A stretch of 64,000 nucleotides of DNA from Colwellia piezophila ATCC BAA-637 (GTDB taxonomy: Bacteria; Pseudomonadota; Gammaproteobacteria; Enterobacterales; Alteromonadaceae), in NCBI RefSeq assembly GCF_000378625.1, contig NZ_KB905167.1, positions 124,001-188,000 of the forward strand. The letters are read 5' to 3'. Position 1 is the first letter of the stretch. Each line of letters opens with the position of its first letter. Shown piece by piece: positions 1-8,037 of this stretch. The notes beneath the pieces are model-generated. The model searched no databases, was not told the DNA's origin, and saw nothing but the letters and a program-made list of their open reading frames with translations. The position numbers were made by a program, and so were the translations under genes.

Positions 1-914
1 ACGCCTGGTAAATCTGCAGAAGAGCCTGAGTTGAATGCTGTCTCTTCATCTTTACCATTGTAACTCGCGCCAAAGTCTAACGTTGGGTAATGACCTGAGC
101 GAGCAATATCAATATTATCTTTTGCAATATCAATACCGACTTTAGCGGTAATTAAATCCAAGTTTTTAGCTTCAGCCGTTACTTGCCACTCATCAGCACT
201 ATTTGGTATAGGAGTACTGGTGCTAAAACGTTCAGTGTTTAAGACGCTAATATTTCTTGGGTAAGTATTGGTGATTACGCGTAACTCTTCTTCTGCTTGG
301 AAAATCGCATTTTCAGCGCGAATTTCTTCAGTAACAGCACTATCAAATTGCGCTTGTGCTTCATAGACATCGGTAATAGCCGTTAAACCAACAGAAAAAC
401 GCTGCTTAGTTTGCTCAAGTTGACGAGCGATAGCATCTTTTTCAGCGGTGGCAAAAATGAGATCATCTTTAGTACTGAGTAAATCAAAGTAAGCTTGGGT
501 AACACGGGTAATCAAATCTTGTTTAGCAACTTGATAAGTTAAATCACTTTGATGGGCTGCTTTTTCGGCATTACCTAAACGTAACCAACTATCATGATGA
601 TAAAGCTGCATATTCAAACTTGCACCGTAAGTCAGGCTTGTTGATTCTTGTGTGTTGACAGTGGTGTTATCATTAGCAACAAATTCTTGTTCTCCTGTAC
701 TGAAACCGCCATTGGCACTGATTTGCGGTAATAACACCGATCTAGCCTGGACAATATCTTCTTTTACGATCATAAACTGAGCTTGTGCTTTAAGAACCAC
801 AGGATCATTTAATAGGGCTTGATGATAAACGGTAAGTAAATCATCAGCTTGGGCGTTTGTACTGCTAATTGCAGCGGTAATCGCTAGAATTAGGGTGCTT
901 AGGGTTTTTTTCAT
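1..914 (-). CDS. tolC: TolC-family outer membrane efflux protein (partial, C-terminus outside window)
   Basis: Translating the minus strand from the ATG at 914 gives an open frame of about 304 codons that runs off the window. It opens with a signal peptide (MKKTLSTLILAITAAISSTNAQA), followed by DDLLTVYHQALLNDPVVLKA, a typical TolC mature N-terminus. Later stretches such as AYFDLLSTKDDL and VYEAQAQFDSAVTEE match the long helices of the alpha-barrel repeat. TolC is the trimeric outer-membrane channel shared by RND, MFS and ABC efflux systems and type I secretion. It is divergent from nudF, as in E. coli. About 140 spacer bases at 915-1057 carry both promoters. The identity rests on sequence character and neighbourhood; the missing C-terminus cannot be judged. 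Confidence 0.93.
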   Translation of the reverse strand, partial: MKKTLSTLILAITAAISSTNAQADDLLTVYHQALLNDPVVLKAQAQFMIVKEDIVQARSVLLPQISANGGFSTGEQEFVANDNTTVNTQESTSLTYGASLNMQLYHHDSWLRLGNAEKAAHQSDLTYQVAKQDLITRVTQAYFDLLSTKDDLIFATAEKDAIARQLEQTKQRFSVGLTAITDVYEAQAQFDSAVTEEIRAENAIFQAEEELRVITNTYPRNISVLNTERFSTSTPIPNSADEWQVTAEAKNLDLITAKVGIDIAKDNIDIARSGHYPTLDFGASYNGKDEETAFNSGSSADLPG

Positions 915-1057
915 GAGTAAGGAATTCCTTGGGTGTATTACTCTAATTATTCATTTATAGGTATTAGTTGGTAGAGTATCCTACATGGATTTTAAAATTA
1001 ACCAAATAAAATAACTGTTTACTAGTGTAACAAATTATTTTACAAAAGAGATCTTCG

Positions 1058-1699
1058 ATGAAAAGTGATAAAGATAAGCCTTTAGCTATGCTGCAATTTG
1101 GCAATGAACAGGTGTCAGTGCACTCGGTTGATACCAAGTATCAGGGCTTTTTTAAAATGAATGAATACACCTTGCAGCATAAACTGTTCTCAGGGCAGCA
1201 GAGTCATACTTTTACCCGGGAGGTTTTTGAACGTGGTGATGCCGTAGTCGTTATGCCATATGATGTTAAGCAAGATAAAGTGCTATTGATTGAGCAGTTT
1301 AGACCTGGCGCTTTAAGGGGAGAAGACAGCCCATGGTTGTTAGAGTTTATTGCTGGTATGTTTGATGATAATGAGAGCCCAATTGACGTCGCTATACGAG
1401 AAGCGAAAGAAGAAGCCGATATAGATTTGACAGACAATGATTTAGTACCGATTATGCAATACCTTTCTAGCCCTGGCGGCATGAGCGAGCGTATTCACCT
1501 ATATTTAGCGCATTTTGATAGTGAGAATGTAAATTCTGGTGACGTTTATGGTTTGCTAGAGGAAAATGAAGACATACTGTTACATCTAGTCAAGCGTAAC
1601 TGTGCTTTAGATTTATTAGCACAAGGTAAAATCACTAACGCGGCCACTATTATCGGGTTACAATGGCTAGCAATGAACTATCAATCGTTATCTAATTAA
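1058..1699 (+). CDS. nudF: ADP-ribose pyrophosphatase (Nudix hydrolase NudF)
   Basis: The 213-residue protein has the size and layout of NudF, which hydrolyses ADP-ribose to AMP and ribose 5-phosphate. The Nudix box spans about residues 100-122: G100, E106, R114-E115 and E118-E119 are all present. The glycine normally near the end of the box is replaced by Asp (D121). The metal-binding glutamates are intact, so activity is still expected. The downstream segment with SSPGGMSERIHLYLA is typical of the ADP-ribose subfamily. It is the first gene of a run continuing into yqiB, cpdA, yqiA and parE, the order known from E. coli, and is divergent from tolC. Confidence 0.93.
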   Translation: MKSDKDKPLAMLQFGNEQVSVHSVDTKYQGFFKMNEYTLQHKLFSGQQSHTFTREVFERGDAVVVMPYDVKQDKVLLIEQFRPGALRGEDSPWLLEFIAGMFDDNESPIDVAIREAKEEADIDLTDNDLVPIMQYLSSPGGMSERIHLYLAHFDSENVNSGDVYGLLEENEDILLHLVKRNCALDLLAQGKITNAATIIGLQWLAMNYQSLSN

Positions 1700-1765
1700 G
1701 GTACCAGTAGTGAGTACGCTTGTTTTATTGGTAGCGATTATACATGTACACGCTAAGAGGCATCT

Positions 1766-2260
1766 ATGAGTTTTTTTCCTAACCGAGCATTGGTTAACGG
1801 GGCTAGAAAAAGTTACCAGCCCAACTTAGTTAGCTTGATGACTTTGTGTGCCAATAACTATATGTTATTACTTCGAGTCTTAGCTGATAAGAGTGTTGCG
1901 GGTGAAATACGTCACTTCTTTATCAGTGATTTTCTCTCTTATAATGTGACAATAACAGAGGTGACTCGTTACACCTGGTTGATAAGCTTTGAGCAAGAAG
2001 TTTTAAGCAGTCGACTTAAAAATATTCCAGGAGTCGTCGCTAACGGACTGCACCCTCGCATGACCATTCGTTTATATCATGATGCCCGTATGGCAGAAGT
2101 ACTTTCTACGCAAGACATCAGGCAAGTAAAGCCACGTTACGATTATCCCAATGCTCAAATGCATCAACAAGATGAAAAGCAACAGACTAATCAATTTCTA
2201 AATGAGTGGTTACATTTATGTTTACGTTTAGGCCAAGTCAATGTTGAGTTGCAGCCTTAA
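1766..2260 (+). CDS. yqiB: DUF1249 family protein YqiB
   Basis: The 164-residue protein matches the YqiB/DUF1249 family by its N-terminal motif (YQPNLVSLMTLCANNYMLLL), its RLYHDARMAEVL segment and its place between nudF and cpdA. The family has no established biochemical role. It is a little longer than the E. coli protein (about 140 residues), mainly at the C-terminus. No signal peptide or membrane segment is visible, so it should be cytoplasmic. It ends three bases before the cpdA start, which implies co-transcription and probably translational coupling. Confidence 0.88.
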   Translation: MSFFPNRALVNGARKSYQPNLVSLMTLCANNYMLLLRVLADKSVAGEIRHFFISDFLSYNVTITEVTRYTWLISFEQEVLSSRLKNIPGVVANGLHPRMTIRLYHDARMAEVLSTQDIRQVKPRYDYPNAQMHQQDEKQQTNQFLNEWLHLCLRLGQVNVELQP

Positions 2261-2263
2261 CTT

Positions 2264-3076
2264 ATGAACGTCTCTGAACCGCCGCTATTAAATAGTCAGG
2301 CGATTGTTTTAGCACAAATAACCGATAGTCATTTGTTTTCTTCAATTGATGGCTTGCACCATGGTCATGACGTGTTGGCAAACCTTAAAAAGGTTTTATT
2401 GAGTATTTCCCAGAACGCTAATATAGACTATATCGTCTTTACCGGTGATCTAACTCAGGATCATACCGAGCAGTCTTATCAAAATTTTGTCAATGCGGTG
2501 CATGATTGTCATATTAAAAAACCAATATACTATTTGGCTGGTAATCACGATGAGCCGGAGCTATTAGCTAAATATTTTTCAGGCGCGCCTTTTCTCTCTG
2601 ATAAAGAAATAAACTTAACCCATTGGCAAGTGCAGCTAGTTAATAGTAAAAGTACTACGCCAGCAGGTTATGTTAGCGAACACGCTTTAAAAAAATTGCA
2701 CCGTGCTATCAATAGAAATAAACATCAACTCATTATGATGCATCATCACCCTATCGATGTGGGTTACTTTATTGATAAACATGGTTTACAAAATAAAGCC
2801 GATTTTTGGCGAGCCTTTAATGATTTTGATAACATCAAAGCGATTGCTTGTGGACATGTCCATAGTGCTATGCAGTTAACCTATCTATCAGAAAAGCAAT
2901 TAGAAAACACATCAAAGGTCAAAGAGTCGGTAACTCTGTATACTTGCCCTGCAACCTCAATACAGTTTGACCCTAGCGTAGATGGTGTTGCCGCTTTAGC
3001 TAAAGGCCCAGGTTATAGGCTTTTTCATTTACAGCCGGATGGCCAGCTTAATACTGATGTTATTTACTTAACCTGA
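2264..3076 (+). CDS. cpdA: 3',5'-cyclic AMP phosphodiesterase CpdA
   Basis: This calcineurin-like metallophosphoesterase of 270 residues carries the full metal-site series: D21-S-H23 in AQITDSHLF, GDLTQD near 61-66, GNHDEP near 93-98, the MHHHPI histidines near 162 and GHVHS near 196. CpdA hydrolyses cAMP to AMP and so tunes CRP signalling. It starts three bases after yqiB. The last sense codon (ACC, Thr) and the stop (TGA, 3074-3076) lie inside the left end of a small transposed element; removing it would restore a frame ending Tyr-stop, so the insertion changed only the final residue. Confidence 0.94.
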   Translation: MNVSEPPLLNSQAIVLAQITDSHLFSSIDGLHHGHDVLANLKKVLLSISQNANIDYIVFTGDLTQDHTEQSYQNFVNAVHDCHIKKPIYYLAGNHDEPELLAKYFSGAPFLSDKEINLTHWQVQLVNSKSTTPAGYVSEHALKKLHRAINRNKHQLIMMHHHPIDVGYFIDKHGLQNKADFWRAFNDFDNIKAIACGHVHSAMQLTYLSEKQLENTSKVKESVTLYTCPATSIQFDPSVDGVAALAKGPGYRLFHLQPDGQLNTDVIYLT

Positions 3077-3296
3077 ACTCTGGATAATGAGTGATTGGTG
3101 TTTAAGTAAAAACAACAACTTACGATTATTAAGAATGAAATTTACAAGATTAGTGGCGATATGCTCTATCAATGTTTCAATTTATTTGATTATCAAGGTA
3201 AAACGTTTATGAATAACGGGTTATTTATCGACGTTTTAACGCTGATAATCAGATAAAGGGGAATATTGAGCAAGTGCAGCTTATCCAGAGTTCAGG
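3071..3296. mobile_element. Miniature inverted-repeat element with 7-bp target duplication
   Basis: The ends are a perfect 16-bp inverted repeat, CCTGAACTCTGGATAA at 3072-3087 and its complement at 3281-3296. Outside them lies the direct repeat TTACTTA, at 3064-3070 and 3297-3303, which looks like a target-site duplication. The interior has no open frame. It contains a long imperfect hairpin (3188-3250) whose outer arms are GATTATCA and TGATAATC, with further pairing inward. This is a non-autonomous MITE-like element lying between cpdA and yqiA. It provides the stop codon of cpdA. I saw no second copy in this window. Confidence 0.8.
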
Positions 3297-3422
3297 TTAC
3301 TTATACTGAAGTTATTTTTACTTTAGCAAGTGATAACCCTATGGCAATGCTTTTTAAACAAAGTAACTCTTTAATAATTAAAACGCTTGATAACTTAAAA
3401 TCTTAATAATAAAAATTCAATA

Positions 3423-4016
3423 ATGAAAAAAAACATTCTCTATATTCATGGCTTTAACTCATCGCCATTGTCGCTAAAAGCCGAACAAACTCGGCAATAC
3501 TTAGCAAAAAAACATCCCGATGTTGGATTTTTCTGCCCGCAATTAGCCAGCACACCTGCTAAGGCTATTAGTCAATTAGAGCAACTCATTGAAAATCACA
3601 GCGCCAATACGCAATGGTATTTAATAGGCTCTTCATTAGGCGGCTATTTTGCGAGTTATCTAGCGCCTAAATATCACAGTTTAGCCGTATTAGTGAATCC
3701 GGCGATAACACCTTATGAATTATTGCATGATTATATTGGCGAACAGGTTAACCCTTATACCCAAGAAGTGTACCAAGTGACCGAAGATCATATCCAACAA
3801 TTAAAAGCGTTGGAGCAAAGTGCACCGACAATTAATTGTCAGCAAAAAAATAATTACCTAGTTATGGTACAAATGGGTGATGAAGTGTTAAATTACCAAC
3901 AAGCTGTGGAAAAATATCAACATTGTCGATTAATAGTACAAGCGGGGGGCGATCATAGTTTTATCAACTTTGATAAGTACTTAGCCACCATCAGTGACTT
4001 TTTTCAACTTGATTAA
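3423..4016 (+). CDS. yqiA: YqiA-family alpha/beta-hydrolase (esterase)
   Basis: The 197-residue protein is an alpha/beta hydrolase of the YqiA (UPF0227) type. The N-terminal strand and oxyanion region read LYIHGFNSSPLSLKA. The nucleophile elbow is G69-S70-S71-L72-G73, making S71 the probable nucleophile, with D153 (MGDEVLNY) and H178 (GGDHSF) completing the triad. E. coli YqiA is an esterase for short acyl esters; the natural substrate is unknown. No signal peptide is seen. It normally sits directly between cpdA and parE. Here 346 bases separate it from cpdA because a small mobile element has entered. Confidence 0.9.
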   Translation: MKKNILYIHGFNSSPLSLKAEQTRQYLAKKHPDVGFFCPQLASTPAKAISQLEQLIENHSANTQWYLIGSSLGGYFASYLAPKYHSLAVLVNPAITPYELLHDYIGEQVNPYTQEVYQVTEDHIQQLKALEQSAPTINCQQKNNYLVMVQMGDEVLNYQQAVEKYQHCRLIVQAGGDHSFINFDKYLATISDFFQLD

Positions 4017-4069
4017 CCACCAATAAAACTTGTAATGTGTAATGCGCTAATACCAAAAGTAGGAACACC

Positions 4070-4126
4070 TATACCCGTTACCATTCAAGCACTCTGAAAC
4101 ATGCATCTTGAATGTTAACGGGTATA
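4070..4126. repeat. 57-bp palindromic repeat, short form of the TATACCCGT family
   Basis: The arms TATACCCGTTACCATTCAAG and the complement of CTTGAATGTTAACGGGTATA pair at 19 of 20 positions, leaving a 17-base centre. The centre plus right arm, read on the minus strand, matches the left end of the longer repeat at 62578-62842, including ATGCATGTTTCAGAGTG. It therefore looks like an internally deleted copy. It lies 33 bases before the parE start and would form a stable hairpin in a yqiA-parE transcript. Confidence 0.75.
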
Positions 4127-4158
4127 GATCTTTTAACTGCGATTAAATTGAGTTTAAA

Positions 4159-6045
4159 ATGACTGACCAATACAACTCCGACTCCATTGAAGTACTCAGT
4201 GGCCTAGAACCCGTTCGACGCCGCCCGGGCATGTATACCGATACCACACGACCCAATCATTTAGGTCAAGAGGTTATTGATAACTCGGTGGATGAAGCAC
4301 TTGCCGGTCATGCACAAAATATCAGCGTGATCTTATATAAAGATCAGTCACTGGAAATAATCGATGATGGCCGAGGTATGCCGACTGATATTCACCCTGA
4401 AGAAGGTGTCTCCGGGGTTGAACTTATTTTTTGTAAATTGCACGCCGGTGGCAAGTTTTCCAATAAAAGTTATCAGTTTTCAGGTGGTTTACATGGCGTT
4501 GGTATTTCCGTGGTTAATGCCTTGTCAACGCGAGTTGATGTCACCGTTAGACGAGACGGTAAAATTTATGAAATGGCCTTTGAAAATGGCGATAAAGTAG
4601 AAGAGCTAAGTGAAACGGGTACGGTAGGAAAACGTAATACCGGTACCAGTGTTAAATTTTGGCCCGATGCTAGCTATTTTGATACCGCTAAATTTTCGGT
4701 ACGCCACCTGACGCATTTACTCAAAGCTAAAGCGGTATTGTGCCCTGGCTTAACCATTAAATTTCATGATCAAATTGAAGATAAAAAATATCAATGGTGT
4801 TATGAATACGGTTTAACTGATTATCTAAAAGATTCAATAAAAGACTATATTACCTTACCCGAGCAGCCTTTTATCGGCAGTTTCACTTCTCAACAGGAAA
4901 CGGCCGATTGGGCGGTTACTTGGTTAACTGAAGGTGGCGAAGGCATAGGTGAAAGCTATGTTAACTTAATTCCAACTATTGTCGGCGGTACTCATGTTAA
5001 TGGTCTGCGCCAAGGGCTACTGGAATCGATGCGAGAGTTTTGTCAATTTAGAAATATTTTACCGCGCGGGGTAAAATTAACTCCTGATGATATTTGGGAT
5101 AAATGTAGTTATATCCTATCAATTAAGATGCAAGACCCACAATTTGCTGGACAGACTAAAGAGCGGTTATCGTCTCGTCAATGTGCCGCTTTTGTTACTG
5201 GTGTGGTAAAAGATGCTTTTAGTTTATGGCTAAATGAGCACACAGATAAAGCGGAAGCATTGGCAGAGTTTTGTATCAATAACGCCCAAAAGCGTATGCG
5301 GGCCAGTAAAAAGGTAGTCAGAAAAAAAATCACCTCCGGTCCAGCTTTACCCGGTAAATTAACCGATTGTGGTAGCCAAGACTTAAGCCGTACTGAGCTC
5401 TTTCTGGTGGAAGGTGACTCCGCTGGCGGTAGTGCAAAACAAGCACGTGATCGTGAATTTCAAGCGATTATGCCGCTGCGAGGTAAAATACTCAATACTT
5501 GGGAAGTAGACTCAGGGCAAATATTAGCATCGGAAGAAGTACATAATATCTCAATAGCTTTAGGGATTGATCCTGACAGTGATGACTTATCAGAGCTACG
5601 TTACGGTAAAATTTGTATCCTAGCCGATGCCGATTCTGATGGACTGCATATTGCCACCCTATTGTGTGCCTTATTTACTCAGCACTTTTTACCACTGGTG
5701 CAAGCGGGTCATATTTATGTTGCTATGCCGCCATTATATCGAATCGATATCGGCAAAGAAGTGTATTACGCCTTAGACGAAGCAGAAAAAGAGGGTATTT
5801 TAGATCGAATCGAAGCCGAGAAAAAACGTGGTAAAGTCAACGTACAACGCTTTAAAGGACTGGGTGAAATGAACCCGTTACAGTTACGTGAAACAACCAT
5901 GGATCCAAATACTCGTCGCTTAGTACAACTTACCGTTGATGATCATAGTGAAACTATGGAATTGATGGATATGTTGTTATCTAAAAAGCGAGCCGGTGAT
6001 CGTAAAGCATGGTTACAAAGTAAAGGTGATATGGCCGTAGTTTAA
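4159..6045 (+). CDS. parE: DNA topoisomerase IV subunit B
   Basis: The 628-residue protein has the usual ParE length and layout. The GHKL ATPase motifs are EVIDNSVDEALAGHA (residues about 40-54), DDGRGMPTD (about 71-79) and GGLHGVGISVVNAL (about 110). A transducer domain follows. The TOPRIM motifs are LFLVEGDSAGGSAKQARDR near residue 415 and DADSDG near 494. The C-terminal RFKGLGEMNP block is present. It forms A2B2 topoisomerase IV with ParC, which is encoded at 13851-16160, and decatenates daughter chromosomes. It ends the nudF-yqiB-cpdA-yqiA run. A repeat hairpin stands just upstream. Confidence 0.97.
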   Translation: MTDQYNSDSIEVLSGLEPVRRRPGMYTDTTRPNHLGQEVIDNSVDEALAGHAQNISVILYKDQSLEIIDDGRGMPTDIHPEEGVSGVELIFCKLHAGGKFSNKSYQFSGGLHGVGISVVNALSTRVDVTVRRDGKIYEMAFENGDKVEELSETGTVGKRNTGTSVKFWPDASYFDTAKFSVRHLTHLLKAKAVLCPGLTIKFHDQIEDKKYQWCYEYGLTDYLKDSIKDYITLPEQPFIGSFTSQQETADWAVTWLTEGGEGIGESYVNLIPTIVGGTHVNGLRQGLLESMREFCQFRNILPRGVKLTPDDIWDKCSYILSIKMQDPQFAGQTKERLSSRQCAAFVTGVVKDAFSLWLNEHTDKAEALAEFCINNAQKRMRASKKVVRKKITSGPALPGKLTDCGSQDLSRTELFLVEGDSAGGSAKQARDREFQAIMPLRGKILNTWEVDSGQILASEEVHNISIALGIDPDSDDLSELRYGKICILADADSDGLHIATLLCALFTQHFLPLVQAGHIYVAMPPLYRIDIGKEVYYALDEAEKEGILDRIEAEKKRGKVNVQRFKGLGEMNPLQLRETTMDPNTRRLVQLTVDDHSETMELMDMLLSKKRAGDRKAWLQSKGDMAVV

Positions 6046-6096
6046 TAGGCCTTTAGATTATTTGTATATAAAAAATAAAAAAAAAGGACATGTTAA

Positions 6097-6522
6097 ATGA
6101 ATACAGAGCATATTCCAGCGTATTTAGCTGGCGCTAATAGTGACCCTTTAATGGTCGTTATGGCCGTTATTCTTGTGGTAGTGATTTTGGTTGGTGGCGT
6201 TTTATATTTCAAGCTTCATGCAGTGCCAGAACATATAGCCCATGGAAAAAATCATACCCAAGTACAACTGATTGCTATCTTAACTATTTTGGCTTTATTC
6301 ACCCACAATAATATATTTTGGGTTGCAGCCCTAGTGCTAGCCGTGGTTGAATTCCCTGACTTTTTATCGCCATTGAAATCTATTGCCAAATCACTAGAAA
6401 CAATTGCCCAAAGCAAAAAAACAAATAATCAGCAAGACGTGCAGCAAAAAATTGAGAAAATTACTGAGCAAAGCTCGGCTCAAGAGAGTAAAGCGCAAGC
6501 AGTCGTTAAGGAGAACAACTAG
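6097..6522 (+). CDS. DUF3302-like inner membrane protein
   Basis: This 141-residue membrane protein has a clear ribosome site (AAGGACATGTTAA then ATG). Residues about 18-42 form one membrane span (VVMAVILVVVILVGGVLYF). A polar HAVPEHIAHGKNHTQ segment follows, then a second span near 55-85. The C-terminal 50 residues are polar and rich in Gln, Lys and Glu, probably a cytoplasmic tail or coiled coil. The two-span plan and the pairing with a downstream HlyD protein match the DUF3302 family (YiaW/YibI type), which typically accompanies YiaV/YibH membrane-fusion proteins. Its function is unknown. It abuts the next gene without a gap. Confidence 0.7.
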   Translation: MNTEHIPAYLAGANSDPLMVVMAVILVVVILVGGVLYFKLHAVPEHIAHGKNHTQVQLIAILTILALFTHNNIFWVAALVLAVVEFPDFLSPLKSIAKSLETIAQSKKTNNQQDVQQKIEKITEQSSAQESKAQAVVKENN

Positions 6523-7764
6523 ATGTTAGAAGTACTGCTGTGTTCACTTTTTACCATATTGCCGGATTATTTATTTAGAAAATATCGTCAAGGCAAGACT
6601 TGGGGCAAAGAAATTACCTTTTTTACTATGTGGTATGAACTGCGCTGGGGAATATCTGCCTGCACTATCTTAGCGATCTCACTGGTTACTTTAATCTTTT
6701 ATTACCACCCATCGACCACTAATGCGACGCCGATGTTTCGAACGGTATCAATAATACCTGAAAAAAGTGGCCGGGTTCAGCATGTGTTTGTTGAAAATCA
6801 TCAGCAAATAAAAGCCGGTACCGCTTTATTTAACATGTATGATGAATCTCAAGTGGCGGCTATAGACACGGCTAAAGCACAAATCCTGCAAGTTGAAGCT
6901 GAGTTTGTTACCGCTTATGCCCAGCATGCAGTAGCGATAAGTCTCGTTGAAAGGGATAAAAGTGCTTACCAACGTTCACTGCATGAATATGACCGCAAAA
7001 AGACACTCGCCTCCAAAGGTGGCAATATAATCAGTGAAAGTGAAGTGGAAAAAATGGCTGATACTGTGGCAATCAAAAAGGCATCATTGTCAGCTTCTCT
7101 CGCTAATCAAGCGTTAGCCCAAGGGGCCTTAGACACTATACTGCCGGCGAAAAAAGTCAGTGCTATCGAAAAATTAAACACTGCACTTGTTGAGCAAGGC
7201 AAGCGCACTATTTACGCCCATATTGATGGCGAATTACAGCAATTTGCCTTACAGCAAGGGGATTTTGTTAACCCTATGTTCCGCTCTGCCGGTATTATTG
7301 TTCCCTCATCGGGTAAGGCTTCAGGAAAAGAAGCAGTACAAGCAGGCTTTAACCAATTAACGGCGAATGTCATCAAAGTAGGTACTTTTGCTGAGATTAC
7401 CTGTATGTCTAAACCTTTCACTATCATACCAATGAAGGTGGCACATGTGCAGAGTGTCATTGCTAGCGGGCAAATAAGGACTGTTGAGACCTTATTAGAT
7501 ATACGAGAAAGAGCAAGGCCAGGCACACTGACCGTTAGGTTGGTACCTTTATATGAAGGAGGTCTTGATGGTGTTATTCCAGGAACAAAATGTATCGCTA
7601 ATGTTTATAGCTATCACCATGAATTAATTAATAGTGGCACACTGAGCACGACAGAAGTAATCTATTTTCATATGGTGGATGCGGTCGGGGTTGTTCATGC
7701 CATTATCCTAAGAATGCAAGCCTTGGTACTGCCCGTTAAAGGTTTAGTTTTTTCAAGTAACTAG
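6523..7764 (+). CDS. HlyD-family membrane-fusion protein (YiaV/YibH type)
   Basis: The 413-residue protein starts immediately after the DUF3302 gene stop, so the two are surely one transcript. An N-terminal cytoplasmic segment of about 45 residues precedes a membrane span near 46-65 (GISACTILAISLVTLIFYY). A lipoyl/HlyD-like half-motif follows (SIIPEKSGRVQHVFVENHQQIKAG split over residues 84-107), then a helical hairpin of about 110 residues rich in Ala, Gln and Lys, then the second lipoyl half (IYAHIDGELQQFALQQGDFV). Such adaptors join an inner-membrane exporter to an outer-membrane channel, but no exporter lies beside it. A partner encoded elsewhere or a DUF3302-only system is inferred. Confidence 0.78.
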   Translation: MLEVLLCSLFTILPDYLFRKYRQGKTWGKEITFFTMWYELRWGISACTILAISLVTLIFYYHPSTTNATPMFRTVSIIPEKSGRVQHVFVENHQQIKAGTALFNMYDESQVAAIDTAKAQILQVEAEFVTAYAQHAVAISLVERDKSAYQRSLHEYDRKKTLASKGGNIISESEVEKMADTVAIKKASLSASLANQALAQGALDTILPAKKVSAIEKLNTALVEQGKRTIYAHIDGELQQFALQQGDFVNPMFRSAGIIVPSSGKASGKEAVQAGFNQLTANVIKVGTFAEITCMSKPFTIIPMKVAHVQSVIASGQIRTVETLLDIRERARPGTLTVRLVPLYEGGLDGVIPGTKCIANVYSYHHELINSGTLSTTEVIYFHMVDAVGVVHAIILRMQALVLPVKGLVFSSN

Positions 7765-7848
7765 AAAGATAGCAACGAATTTAATACTTAAATAATCAAG
7801 CAAAAATAGGCTGGGTCATAAAAGTGTCATGTATTTGTAATATCGTTA

Positions 7849-7895
7849 TATAACCAAGTTACTTGAAACCTGCATCTTCGGGTTGTTTGGTTATA
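7849..7895. repeat. 47-bp inverted repeat, short form of the TATA(A/C)CCAAG family
   Basis: The ends TATAACCAA and TTGGTTATA form an inverted repeat. The inner sequence (AAGTTACTTGAAACCTGCATC, here split as AAGTTACTTGAAACC and TGCATC) matches the joined left and right ends of the 314-bp repeat at 28575-28888. It appears to be an internally deleted copy. It lies just upstream of a terminator, after the HlyD gene. Confidence 0.6.
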
Positions 7896-7900
7896 GTAAG

Positions 7901-7927
7901 AATCCTCTTTTTAAGAGGATTTTTTTA
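7901..7927 (+). terminator. Rho-independent terminator after the DUF3302-HlyD pair
   Basis: AATCCTCTT and AAGAGGATT pair around a short T loop, followed by a run of T residues. It ends the DUF3302-hlyD transcript and separates it from the ars genes. Confidence 0.85.
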
Positions 7928-8037
7928 TGGTCGAGATTATCAGTATAAATATATGAGTTTAGATAGTTGTTAATAACCATCATTACGAGTGCATGGCTTA
8001 CTTGCAGTCAATTGAGTACACAGGGATAAGATAACGA

